Below are positions 50,049 through 57,694 of a stretch of 64,000 nt of DNA, piece by piece. A program made the translations under genes and the position numbers. Position 1 is the first letter of the stretch; every line of letters begins with the position of its first letter. The DNA lies in NCBI RefSeq assembly GCF_021044625.1, contig NZ_CP087999.1, forward strand, positions 2,615,001 to 2,679,000. Reading direction: 5' to 3'. The notes beneath the pieces were generated by a model. The model was not told where the DNA came from, ran no database searches, and saw nothing but the letters and a program-made list of their open reading frames with translations. Source of the DNA: Geomonas sp. RF6 (GTDB taxonomy: Bacteria; Desulfobacterota; Desulfuromonadia; Geobacterales; Geobacteraceae).

Positions 50049-50303
50049 CTACTCCTCCTCCGTCCCGGCAACGTAACGCTGCAGCAGCTCGCGCAGCATT
50101 TCCTGGTTCACCTCGTGGAAAATCTGGCCGTTTATCTGCAGGTTGGGGCCCTTGCGACACTCCTCCTCGCACCTGCTCCCCACCAGATCCACTTCGGCGT
50201 GATAGCCGTTTTCCTCGAGGTAGCTTTCGATGTACTCCAGGTTTTGCCTGTTGCCACGACGGAAACAGGAGCTTCCCATACAGATCCGGATTCTAGCTTT
50301 CAT
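50049..50303 (-). CDS. Thioredoxin-like [2Fe-2S] ferredoxin
   Basis: 84 residues from the ATG at 50303, with AAGGAGG upstream and an overlap with the end of rex. The fold signature is CMGSSCFRRGN, then SRCEEECRKGPNLQI, giving four cluster Cys as in NuoE C-terminal domains. It probably passes electrons to or from the hydrogenase-like sensor encoded directly after it (stop and next ATG are 1 nt apart). The same small gene often precedes HydS-type sensors in other anaerobes, to my knowledge. Confidence 0.9.
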   Translation of the reverse strand: MKARIRICMGSSCFRRGNRQNLEYIESYLEENGYHAEVDLVGSRCEEECRKGPNLQINGQIFHEVNQEMLRELLQRYVAGTEEE

Positions 50304-50943
50304 GACTCCCCTCCTTTGGTAGTGCGGCAACGGTGCGTGCCATTTTTGCCGAGAGGACGGCCAGTCCGGAAAAGATATCCTCCTTGTGGGTGATGATCCC
50401 CGGCGGGACCTCCAGGTGGGCCGTGGTGAAGTTCCAGATCCCCGTTATGCCGTTTCTGACCAGAAGATCCGTCACCTCCTGGGCATGCTGCGGAGGGATG
50501 GTGAGGATCGCCAGACGGACCTTCCGGTCCGCGACGAGCCCCGGGAGCCGCTCCAGTCCGTAGATCGGGATCCCCCGGACCGATCTGCCGACCTTGTCCG
50601 GATTGCTGTCGAAGGCCGCGACGACATTGATGCCGTAGTTGTCGAGCCCCTGGTATCCGAGGAGCGCCGAGCCCAGGTTCCCCACGCCGACGAGGAACGC
50701 GTCCCAGGAGTCGCTCCAGCCGAGGAAGTCCTCGATGGCGCGCTTCAGTTCGCCCGTACGGTACCCGAGCCGGGGGGTCCCGCTGATGCCGGTGATCTCC
50801 AGGTCCTTGCGGACGAGGATGGCGTCAACCCCCATGATCCCCCCGAGGTGGCTCGACGACACGAACTCGCTCCCCTCTTGCATGAGTTCGCGCACCAGGT
50901 GCAGGTAGGTTGGCAGTCGTCTGATGGTTGGTAACTTGTCCAT
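50293..50943 (-). CDS. rex: Redox-sensing transcriptional repressor Rex
   Basis: 216 residues from the ATG at 50943 (a TTG at 50949 is an alternative). The N-terminal winged helix (about 1-80, with TIRRLPTYLHLVRELM and ILVRKDLEITGISG) is followed by a Rossmann domain with GVGNLGSALLGY for NADH and a C-terminal swap helix. Rex represses target genes until NADH rises relative to NAD+. It heads the ferredoxin-HydS-SpoIIE operon and overlaps the next gene by 11 nt. Two operator-like palindromes near its promoter suggest autoregulation. Confidence 0.95.
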   Translation of the reverse strand: MDKLPTIRRLPTYLHLVRELMQEGSEFVSSSHLGGIMGVDAILVRKDLEITGISGTPRLGYRTGELKRAIEDFLGWSDSWDAFLVGVGNLGSALLGYQGLDNYGINVVAAFDSNPDKVGRSVRGIPIYGLERLPGLVADRKVRLAILTIPPQHAQEVTDLLVRNGITGIWNFTTAHLEVPPGIITHKEDIFSGLAVLSAKMARTVAALPKEGSHES

Positions 50944-50995
50944 TTTCAACGGTACCTGTTCTCCTTCTCCGAGAGGATTGGACGGCGGGTGCCAT

Positions 50996-51065
50996 CCGAT
51001 AAAGTTTTATCAAATTAGCATCCAGTCCCGGAGGGGTCAACAGCATTTCGATAGGCTTTTATCAA
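50996..51065 (-). promoter_or_regulatory. rex promoter flanked by two Rex-like operators
   Basis: On the minus strand TTGACC (51035-51040) and TAATTT (51012-51017) are 17 nt apart. The palindrome TTGATAAAACTTTATCGG (50996-51013) covers the -10. A second copy, TTGATAAAAGCCTATCGA (51048-51065), lies just upstream of the -35. Both follow the Rex plan TTG-NN-AAA-NN-TTT-NN-C. Confidence 0.65.
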
Positions 51066-51353
51066 ATTAGCAGACTCTTTCAAAGCTCTAATTTTGACCC
51101 TTGATGGTATACAAATTAATTGAACAATTTTATAAAAATGTGTCTTTTGGGTATGGTATTGAAATAGAGTCCCTTCCTTGTTTTGTCTTCTTGTTTACGG
51201 GCTTATGCAAAATATAAATAAATTTAGTATACGATTTACGAAAACAGGCGGTTGAATTATGTGGATAGTGTAATAATTGTGCCTATGTAATAGCAGCGCC
51301 GGGTCGTGCCCGCGAACTTGCCCTGCACTGCGCTCAGTTATATCTGTACAAAT
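51066..51353. other. AT-rich gap without a recognised gene
   Basis: It is much richer in A/T than its surroundings and has only very short open frames. A TTGACC with TAATTG 17 nt later on the plus strand could start a short transcript toward the hairpin at 51354-51386. Nothing else is recognised. Confidence 0.4.
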
Positions 51354-51386
51354 AAAAAGCCCCGCCGCACATGCGGAGGGGCTTTT
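51354..51386 (-). terminator. Terminator after the AI-2E transporter gene
   Basis: AAAAGCCCC and GGGGCTTTT flank a CGC/GCG stem around a short loop. The minus strand has the longer T-run. It is symmetric enough to act in both directions. Confidence 0.85.
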
Positions 51387-51433
51387 CGGTTCAGACCATT
51401 AGGTGGCGAAGGATCGGCGCGCCGTATCCGGCT

Positions 51434-52486
51434 TCAGGGAGCGGCCTCCGCGCTTTGTCCTGTCAGATCACGCCAGATGATGACCACAACTGCGAAGATG
51501 ATCGGTCCCGCGATAAGGCCCACGAGCCCGAACATCTGCGCTCCGCCGACCGCGCCAAAGACTATGGCCATGACCGGAATGTCGCTCTTGGAGCCGATGG
51601 CGAGGGGGCGGATGGCATTGTCCGCGAGGCCGACAAAGATCGCGCACCAGCCGGTCAAAAGCCCCGCCTTCAGATACGCGCCGGTGATCGCCAGGTAGGC
51701 CGCGAGCGGAACCCACACGAGCGCGGCCCCCACCACGGGGACGAGGGCCCCCACAGCGGTGAGGCTGCCAAAGAGAATGTAGGCGGGGAGGTCTGCCACA
51801 AAGTACCCGAGGCCGGCAAGAAACCCTTGCGCGAGGGCGGTGAGCACCGTGCCGATCATGACCGCGGTTGTTGCCTCCCTTATCTGGGTGACATAGCGGC
51901 GGCCGGTCGCCACATTGCTCGCAAAGCGCCTGACGCTGGCTTCCACGATGTACTCGCCGTCCCGGTAGACGAAGTACAGGATGAAGATCGCCATTCCGAG
52001 GGTAAGGGCAAAATGTGCCACGTTCTTCACCGCTCCGCTCGTTGCGGCGAGGAGAAAGTGCGAGGCTCGGGTGGCGATCTGGGAGGCGTGCCCGGTGATG
52101 TCGACGCCGTAGCGGTCCGCCATCTGCATCAGGCGGTCGACGTACGGAATCTTGCTGAGCGCCGCGGTCCCGGAAGTGCCCGCCTGCTGGATGAACTCCT
52201 GGCTCTGGTGGTAGAGAGTCGTGGCGTTCTGGGCGATGGCGAAAAGGAGCCAGGCGATGGGGAGGATGATGCAGAGGGTGACGATTACAACCATGATCGC
52301 CGCCGCCCTCCCCGGGCGGTCCGGGTTCCTCCGCGCCAGCCGCTCGTAGTGCGGGTACGTGGAGATCCCGATGAGCATGGCCCAGAGCAGCGGCTCGGCC
52401 AGCGGAAGGGAGAGGAGTATGATAAAGGCCGCCATCGCCGCAATAACCAGGGCGATAACCATGCTTACGACTATCTTCTTGTCCAT
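51434..52486 (-). CDS. AI-2E family transporter
   Basis: 350 residues with seven or eight hydrophobic helices in the usual AI-2E pattern: a helix pair at the N-terminus (VVSMVIALVIAAMAAFIILL), a long amphipathic middle, and the conserved C-terminal block (LGYFVADLPAYILFGSLTAV, VPVVGAALVWVP). Members export autoinducer-2 or act as Na+/H+ antiporters; the substrate here is not known. It follows the cysteine desulfurase gene by 26 nt and is probably cotranscribed with it, ending at the terminator near 51370. Confidence 0.88.
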   Translation of the reverse strand: MDKKIVVSMVIALVIAAMAAFIILLSLPLAEPLLWAMLIGISTYPHYERLARRNPDRPGRAAAIMVVIVTLCIILPIAWLLFAIAQNATTLYHQSQEFIQQAGTSGTAALSKIPYVDRLMQMADRYGVDITGHASQIATRASHFLLAATSGAVKNVAHFALTLGMAIFILYFVYRDGEYIVEASVRRFASNVATGRRYVTQIREATTAVMIGTVLTALAQGFLAGLGYFVADLPAYILFGSLTAVGALVPVVGAALVWVPLAAYLAITGAYLKAGLLTGWCAIFVGLADNAIRPLAIGSKSDIPVMAIVFGAVGGAQMFGLVGLIAGPIIFAVVVIIWRDLTGQSAEAAP

Positions 52487-52512
52487 TCTTTCTCCTCAGG
52501 CCGGGGAGTTTG

Positions 52513-53694
52513 TCATTCGCAGTCCGGGGCGAACTCGGCTCCCGCGGCGACCGCAGCTTTTCCCTTCTGCGCGTCACGTACTTCCTGTACCGCTCGTGGC
52601 AGGACCTCCAGCACGCGGTCGATATCCTCGTCGGTGGTGAGCCTTCCGAGGGAGAAGCGCACATGGGTGACAGGTCCGCAACCCTCTTCCGGTGAAGCGG
52701 CGTGCAGCGCGCCGGAGCAGCAGGCCGAGCCGGAGGAGACGGCGATCCCCTCCTGGTCGAGGAGGAAAAGGAGAGGCCCCGGTTCCATGTCCAGAAAGGT
52801 GACGTTGGAGGTGTGGGAGAGCCGCAGCTCCGGATGTCCGTTTCGCCTCACCTGGCCAAGTTGCACGATCCCCGCCTCAAGCCTGTCGCGCAGGCGGGCC
52901 AGTCTCCTCCCCTCGCTCTCCATGGTATCCTGGGCGATCTCGCACGCTTTCCCGAGGGCGACGATGCCGGCGACGTTCTCCGTCCCCGCACGCCTGTTCC
53001 GTTCCTGGCGCCCGCCGTGGAAGTATGAGTAAATCTTCCCCTTGCGCATGATCATGGCGCCCACACCCTTCGGCGCGTACAGCTTGTGTCCCGAGAGGGA
53101 AAGGAGGTTCACCTGGAGCTCCTTCCAGTCGATGGGGATCTTTCCGACCCCCTGCACCGCATCGGTGTGCAGGAGCACGTTGTGGCGCGCCGCGATCTCA
53201 CCGATCGTGTCGATGGGGAAGATGGTGCCGGTCTCGTTGTTGGCGAGCATGGTGGAGATGAGAATCGTCCTCTCCGTTATCGCCTCTTCCAGCTGCTGCA
53301 GGTCGAGCATACCCTCGCTGTCCACGGGGATGGTGGTCACCTGGTACCCGAACTTCTCGAGGTACAGCGCCGGCGAGAGGACAGAGGGGTGCTCCACCTG
53401 GGTGGTGATGATGTGATTCCCCTTGTTGCGCAGCGCCGCAGCCACCCCCTTTATCGCCCAGTTGTTCGACTCCGTGGCGCAGGAGGTGAAGATCACCTCC
53501 TCCTCGTGGCAGTTCAGGAGGAGCGCGACCTGCGCGCGGGCGCGCTCCACCGCTTCTTTCGCGCGTCGCCCGGCCCAGTGGATGCTGGAGGGGTTGCCGA
53601 AGTATTCGGTGTAGTACGGGAGCATCTCCTCGAGAACTTCCGGATGAATGGGGGTGGTGGCATTGTAATCCAGGTATATGCGGCGGTGCGGCAT
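52513..53694 (-). CDS. Cysteine desulfurase (NifS/IscS type)
   Basis: 393 residues of PLP-dependent fold type I. The PLP Lys is Lys204 in SLSGHKLYAPKG, the substrate-binding opening is IYLDYNATTPIHPEV, and the catalytic Cys325 lies in SGSACCSG. It takes sulfur from cysteine for Fe-S clusters and other thio-cofactors. No iscU or nifU is next to it. In this region rich in Fe-S and molybdo-enzymes it could supply FdhD-type sulfur transfer, but that is inference. Confidence 0.94.
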   Translation of the reverse strand: MPHRRIYLDYNATTPIHPEVLEEMLPYYTEYFGNPSSIHWAGRRAKEAVERARAQVALLLNCHEEEVIFTSCATESNNWAIKGVAAALRNKGNHIITTQVEHPSVLSPALYLEKFGYQVTTIPVDSEGMLDLQQLEEAITERTILISTMLANNETGTIFPIDTIGEIAARHNVLLHTDAVQGVGKIPIDWKELQVNLLSLSGHKLYAPKGVGAMIMRKGKIYSYFHGGRQERNRRAGTENVAGIVALGKACEIAQDTMESEGRRLARLRDRLEAGIVQLGQVRRNGHPELRLSHTSNVTFLDMEPGPLLFLLDQEGIAVSSGSACCSGALHAASPEEGCGPVTHVRFSLGRLTTDEDIDRVLEVLPRAVQEVRDAQKGKAAVAAGAEFAPDCE

Positions 53695-53840
53695 CTGTTC
53701 CTCCGGCCGAAGGTGAGCCCATAGAAAAGTCTAGCACGGTGGGAGTTAAGAAGTTGTTCAGGATAAACCAGGGACATCTCTTAATATATCCGGCGCGCGA
53801 TGTCAATGGAGGTGACGGCACGGTTCCCCCGGAAGAAGAA

Positions 53841-53890
53841 AAGGGACAGGCAACTTTTCCGGCGGAATCGGAAAAAGTGGCCTGTCCCTT
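53841..53890. repeat. Inverted repeat, GGGACAGGC family, copy 3; possible terminator
   Basis: AAGGGACAGG and CCTGTCCCTT bound a long stem with inner CTTTTCCG/CGGAAAAAG parts. On the minus strand it is followed by TTTTCTTCTTCC, so it may also end the ferritin-like transcript. Confidence 0.85.
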
Positions 53891-53944
53891 CTTTGCGAGG
53901 AGTCCAGAAGGGGGCGACTGGGCGCCGCCCCCGAGGGTGCTTTT

Positions 53945-54391
53945 TTACAGCTCTTCGAGCATGGTGGTGAAGAGGTCGTGGTGCTCCTCTTCCTCTTCCA
54001 GGATCTCCCTGAACATGTGCGCAGTCGTCACGTCCCCTTCTCTCTGCGCCATCTCCACGATCTGCTTGTACATCTCCACCGCCTCGACCTCTGCCACGAC
54101 GTCCAGCTCGAGGAACTCCCTCAGGTTCAGGCCGACCTCAATGGGGGAGGGCTTTGTGGTCGGAGTCCCGCCGAGATACCAGAGCCTTTCGGCGATCTTT
54201 TCCGCGTGCTTCATCTCGACGATGGAAGTCTCCTTGAACTTGTCTCGCACGGCGATGCCGAGAGCCCCGCGCACCTGGACATGTTGCCACATGTACTGGA
54301 TGCTCACCTGGATCTCCCTGGCGATGGCCCGGTTCAGCATGTCTTGCAACTCACTGCTCACTTTGGTCAACGGCTCCAGCGATGCGGTCAT
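53945..54391 (-). CDS. Ferritin-like (bacterioferritin-type) protein
   Basis: 148 residues, a four-helix bundle. The di-iron ligands are visible: Glu in AIAREIQVSIQY, ExxH in VEMKHAEKI, Glu in VEAVEMYKQI, and EEEEEHHD near the C-terminus. Family members store iron or act as DNA-protecting or peroxide-using di-iron proteins. No haem-binding Met is obvious at the usual place, so bacterioferritin in the strict sense is uncertain. AGGAGG precedes the ATG, and a promoter lies about 65-95 nt upstream. Confidence 0.88.
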   Translation of the reverse strand: MTASLEPLTKVSSELQDMLNRAIAREIQVSIQYMWQHVQVRGALGIAVRDKFKETSIVEMKHAEKIAERLWYLGGTPTTKPSPIEVGLNLREFLELDVVAEVEAVEMYKQIVEMAQREGDVTTAHMFREILEEEEEHHDLFTTMLEEL

Positions 54392-54456
54392 GTCCAGCCC
54401 TCCTTTATGAATGCGAGTGTCAATGGCGCTGCGCTCCTTCGAAATCGACGGGTACT

Positions 54457-54484
54457 ATTCTTACACCAAAAGCGGCTCTGTCAA
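54457..54484 (-). promoter_or_regulatory. Promoter of the ferritin-like gene
   Basis: On the minus strand a consensus TTGACA (54479-54484) and AAGAAT (54457-54462) are 16 nt apart. Confidence 0.6.
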
Positions 54485-54720
54485 TTAATGAACTTCTTTC
54501 CCCGCCCATTGGCAGCGGCCACTACTCGCATCGGCTCTCCTTTCAGGATACTCCTATTGCCGGCGCCGTATCGTATTGTTCCGCATGGAAATCCGCACTC
54601 GCGGCCGGGCGTGATGGCCCTCTACCCCGTAGTACTTCTGCATAGATTTGTCGGAAGGTGCTGGGATAGAATGAAGACAGCCGAAGGATTTACCTCGGAA
54701 CGCTGAATGGAGACGCTATC

Positions 54721-54954
54721 ATGGATCGCAAAACGAACGAGACCATGGTCGATGCCCTGATCCTCCTCGGGGGGGGCGTGCTCGGGGCCGGACTGGCTCT
54801 GCTCTTTGCGCCGCAATCCGGCCAGAAGAGCCGCAAGGACATTGCCCGTTTCAGTAGGACGGTAGGGAGAAAGAGTGATCTGGCGATGCGAAAGCTCGCC
54901 GACAATGTGATCGATTTCGCCGATGCGGTCGCCCACAGGAGGCGGCATTGGTGA
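54721..54954 (+). CDS. YtxH-like small membrane protein
   Basis: 77 residues with one hydrophobic segment (ALILLGGGVLGAGLALLFAP) followed by the QSGQKSRKD stretch and a basic helical tail. The pattern of a Gly-rich helix ending in FAPxSG is typical of YtxH-type proteins, which are linked to general stress. It has a GGAG site and its own terminator downstream. Its exact role is unknown. Confidence 0.8.
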   Translation: MDRKTNETMVDALILLGGGVLGAGLALLFAPQSGQKSRKDIARFSRTVGRKSDLAMRKLADNVIDFADAVAHRRRHW

Positions 54955-55023
54955 TCCCCATGCGGCGCCGCGTAGAGCGGTAGCCGCATCGTGACCTGTC
55001 CCCGGATAGTACACAGCAGAAAG

Positions 55024-55056
55024 GCCCGCCACGATGGAACCGGCGGGCTTTTCTTT
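55024..55056 (+). terminator. Terminator after the YtxH-like gene
   Basis: GCCCGCC pairs with GGCGGGC and is followed by TTTTCTTTT. Confidence 0.85.
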
Positions 55057-55170
55057 TGTGTATTGCGTTAGAGTGAACTCGGGGAGGCTCGGCGCCGCTT
55101 AGGCCACGCATGCCCGCTCCCGCGGATGCAAAGCTGGAGCTTTGCTCCCAATCCCGTTCCCAAGGTGGAC

Positions 55171-55284
55171 CTTGGGAACGAGCGTGGAGGTGGACCTTGG
55201 GGAGGAGCATCGAGGTGACCTTGGGGAGGAGCATCGAGGTGACCTTGGGGAGGAGCATCGAGGTGGACCTTGGGGTGGAGCATG
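55171..55284. repeat. Tandem array of 24-25 bp units
   Basis: About four units of GAGGTGACCTTGGGGAGGAG plus CATC (some with GGTGGACC, making 25 bp) lie head to tail, preceded by a more diverged unit near 55171. The array is noncoding and ends beside a CCCCCCTTTGCG element. Confidence 0.9.
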
Positions 55285-55287
55285 CCA

Positions 55288-55327
55288 TCACGTTCCCCCC
55301 TTTGCGAAGGGGGGACAGGGGGGATTT
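55288..55327. repeat. CCCCCCTTTGCGAAGGGGGG repeat element
   Basis: TTCCCCCCTTTGCGAAGGGG, then GGACAGGGGGGATTTG. The same core is at 33450 and, inverted, at 63680. It forms a G/C hairpin. Confidence 0.85.
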
Positions 55328-55373
55328 GCTTTTTGTTGACGCTTAGTTGGCTATCCGCTGCTGCGGAGTGGAT

Positions 55374-56246
55374 CTACCCCAGCCGGATAAGTACCGTTCC
55401 CGCAAGGATGACAAGGGCGGCTCCCAGCCTGATCCTCCCGAACGATTCGCGCAAAAAGAGGATCCCGATCAGCACACCGACCACGATGCTCACCTGCCGC
55501 ACCGGCACGGCGTACCCTACCGGCGCCATGTTGAGGCCGTAGCGATAGGTAAGAAACGAGGTCATGACGACGGGGCCGCTGGCGAGGATGCGGCGCCAGT
55601 TGACGCGCAGCTCTTCTGCTACCTGCGGCCAGTACTTCGGACGCGCCAGGTTCAGTGTCATCAGCAGGAGCATGGAGACGACCATGAAGTAGGTGAAGTA
55701 CACCGGCGGGTAGTGACGCACGCCGGTCTTTTCGGTGATCGCTCCGATGGAGTAGACAAATCCCGCCCACAGTGCCGCCTGCACAGGTGCGCTCTTCAGG
55801 TCGCGGAAGGGACGTGCCAGCTCGGCGAAAGAGACGCGCTGCATCTGGAGGCAGAAGGTCCCGAATATCACCATGAGGATGCCGCACAGTCCCCGCAGCG
55901 AGAAGCGTTCGCCAAGGAGGAGCGCCCCCCAGATAGGGACGTACACCATGGAGGTCTGGGAGAGAGGGTAAATGACGGAGAGGTCGCCGTGCTGGTAGGC
56001 CCGGCCGTTCAGGAGGTGGTAAATGACAAAGCAAAACGCCCCCCCGACGGCCAGAAAGAGCGTTTCGTGCCCGGGCCAGTGGAATTCTTCCGGCACTATG
56101 GGGAGGACGGCGGTGAAGAGGGCGCTGGAGATGGCGAACATCCACCAGATGAAGACCGTCTTGTGCCGGCTCTTTTTGACGAGAAGGTTCCAGCTGGCGT
56201 GCATGACGGCTGAAATAACGATCAGGGTGAATGCGAGGTTGGACAT
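55374..56246 (-). CDS. EamA-family (DMT) transporter
   Basis: 290 residues with ten predicted helices in two halves. It opens with LAFTLIVISAVMHASWNLLV, a typical EamA start, and the second half has VYSIGAITEKTGVRHYPPVY. It is not closely similar to the EamA protein at 36530 beyond the shared fold. The substrate is unknown. It stands alone between the repeat block and the Sel1-repeat gene, and all are on the minus strand. Confidence 0.85.
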   Translation of the reverse strand: MSNLAFTLIVISAVMHASWNLLVKKSRHKTVFIWWMFAISSALFTAVLPIVPEEFHWPGHETLFLAVGGAFCFVIYHLLNGRAYQHGDLSVIYPLSQTSMVYVPIWGALLLGERFSLRGLCGILMVIFGTFCLQMQRVSFAELARPFRDLKSAPVQAALWAGFVYSIGAITEKTGVRHYPPVYFTYFMVVSMLLLMTLNLARPKYWPQVAEELRVNWRRILASGPVVMTSFLTYRYGLNMAPVGYAVPVRQVSIVVGVLIGILFLRESFGRIRLGAALVILAGTVLIRLG

Positions 56247-56331
56247 CCGGGCATTATAGCCAAAGCAGCCGGAAAACCAAACTCAAAGGAGACAGCTTTC
56301 CCTACATCGATCGCAGCAGGTGATCTAGCCT

Positions 56332-57219
56332 CTACCTCCACCCCTGCTGCAGGAGCATCCGCTGTGCCGGGGCGAAGTGCATCTCGGCGGCGGCCTTCAT
56401 GAGGGCCCGCGCGATGAAGCGGGTTTCCGGCTGAAGGGCCATCCGCTCCCCCTGCCAATACAGGAGCTTCGGGTCCTGCGGAGTTCCCGACTCCAGTGCG
56501 ACCTCGAGGAAAGCCTCCGCCGTCTCCTGGCAGCGGGGGACGCCGAGACCGGTGGCGTAAAGAGCGGCGAGCCTGATCTGCGACTTGTAGTGCCCGAACT
56601 CGGCGGCTCGGCGGTACCAGTAGGCGGCCTCGTGCGGGTCGCGGTGCATCGGAAACTTGTCGTAGATGTAGGCGAGGTAGTAAAAGACGGAGGGGTCGTT
56701 CTCGAAGACAACCGCGTACAGGAGCTCGAGTGCCTGCTCGATGTCCCTTTCGCAGTGCTGGGCGAAGATATAGAGCTCCGCGAGTGAGGTGATGCTCGGC
56801 AGGTGCTCCTGGGCGCGGGCCCCCTGGAGGAGGGCGATGGCATACTCCGCGTCGTATGCGACGTGAACACCGTCCAGATGCAGGAGCGCCAGCTGATGCA
56901 TCGACTGGGCGATCTCCCCTTTCGCGGCAATGGCCAGGAAACGGGCAGCCTTGACAGGGTCGGGCGTTACCCCCTCGCCGTTCAGAAACATCTCGCCGAG
57001 AGCCGCTGCAGCGGCCGCATCGGAGGCGTGTACCGCGCCGCTGAAGGTGCTCTTGATGCGCATCTCGCTGGCACGCTCCTTGAAGTTTATGACCTTCGCC
57101 CCCGCGGTGCCGGGGGGTGCTGCAACCTCACCTGCCGATGCCAGCGATTCCGCGTGCTCTTCCATCTCGCACATGACCCTTTCCTGCTTCTCTCTTCCTT
57201 TTTCGGAATCCCTGAACAT
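56332..57219 (-). CDS. Sel1-repeat (TPR-like) protein
   Basis: 295 residues from the ATG at 57219, with AAGGAGGG upstream. After a charged N-terminal 65 residues come helical repeats of about 36 residues with the Sel1 pattern: AAAALGEMFLNGEGVTPDPV, MHQLALLHLDGVHVAYDA, YWYRRAAEFGHYKSQIRLAA and LYATGLGVPRCQETAEAF. Such scaffolds bind other proteins. No signal peptide is visible, so it is probably cytosolic. The partner is unknown. Confidence 0.8.
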   Translation of the reverse strand: MFRDSEKGREKQERVMCEMEEHAESLASAGEVAAPPGTAGAKVINFKERASEMRIKSTFSGAVHASDAAAAAALGEMFLNGEGVTPDPVKAARFLAIAAKGEIAQSMHQLALLHLDGVHVAYDAEYAIALLQGARAQEHLPSITSLAELYIFAQHCERDIEQALELLYAVVFENDPSVFYYLAYIYDKFPMHRDPHEAAYWYRRAAEFGHYKSQIRLAALYATGLGVPRCQETAEAFLEVALESGTPQDPKLLYWQGERMALQPETRFIARALMKAAAEMHFAPAQRMLLQQGWR

Positions 57220-57234
57220 CGTTCCCTCCTTCAC

Positions 57235-57609
57235 ACTGCCTTCTGGCCCCGCATTTCAACTAGCATGCCACAGAGGTCCTGCCTCGTAACCTCCCGTAAC
57301 TTCTTGCCTTGCAGCAGTAAAAATAGCCCGCGCAAACGGTCGTTCCAGCGATATGGCGGAGCCCCCAAGCATTATGGCTCCATTAACCCCCGCGTGCACG
57401 TGAACGCCCTATGACACAACTCGCTGCGGCGGGACAACATCGTTGTCACCGCCTTTCTCATGCCAGGCATAGTACGCGCTTTATTTCATCGTCATTTACA
57501 TCTCTCATGCCATGTTTCCTCTCGGTGTGCAGTAAGTAGTGAGCCTTTCGCGGAAAGTGTAACAGATGCGTACCCTCCGGCAGGCACGGTAGGGAGTGGA
57601 GTTCCTTCT
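57235..57609. other. Gap without a recognised gene
   Basis: About 375 nt between the divergent Sel1-repeat and beta-helix genes. I find no convincing small gene, riboswitch or strong hairpin in it. The promoter of the following gene comes directly after. Confidence 0.5.
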
Positions 57610-57637
57610 TTGACTTGCCCCGCTGCTAAGATACATT
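57610..57637 (+). promoter_or_regulatory. Promoter of the beta-helix protein gene
   Basis: TTGACT (57610-57615) and TACATT (57632-57637) are 16 nt apart, about 58 nt before the ATG. Confidence 0.55.
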
Positions 57638-57694
57638 TTGAATGTTTAATTTGTGTCGACGGCGCAGGGCGCGGCAAGAGAAGGAGGGACGTGC

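Noticed and set aside
57235-57694. c-di-GMP (GEMM) or other riboswitch before the beta-helix gene
   Set aside because: I could not find the conserved GEMM core or another known aptamer consensus. A plain -35/-10 pair lies close to the start.
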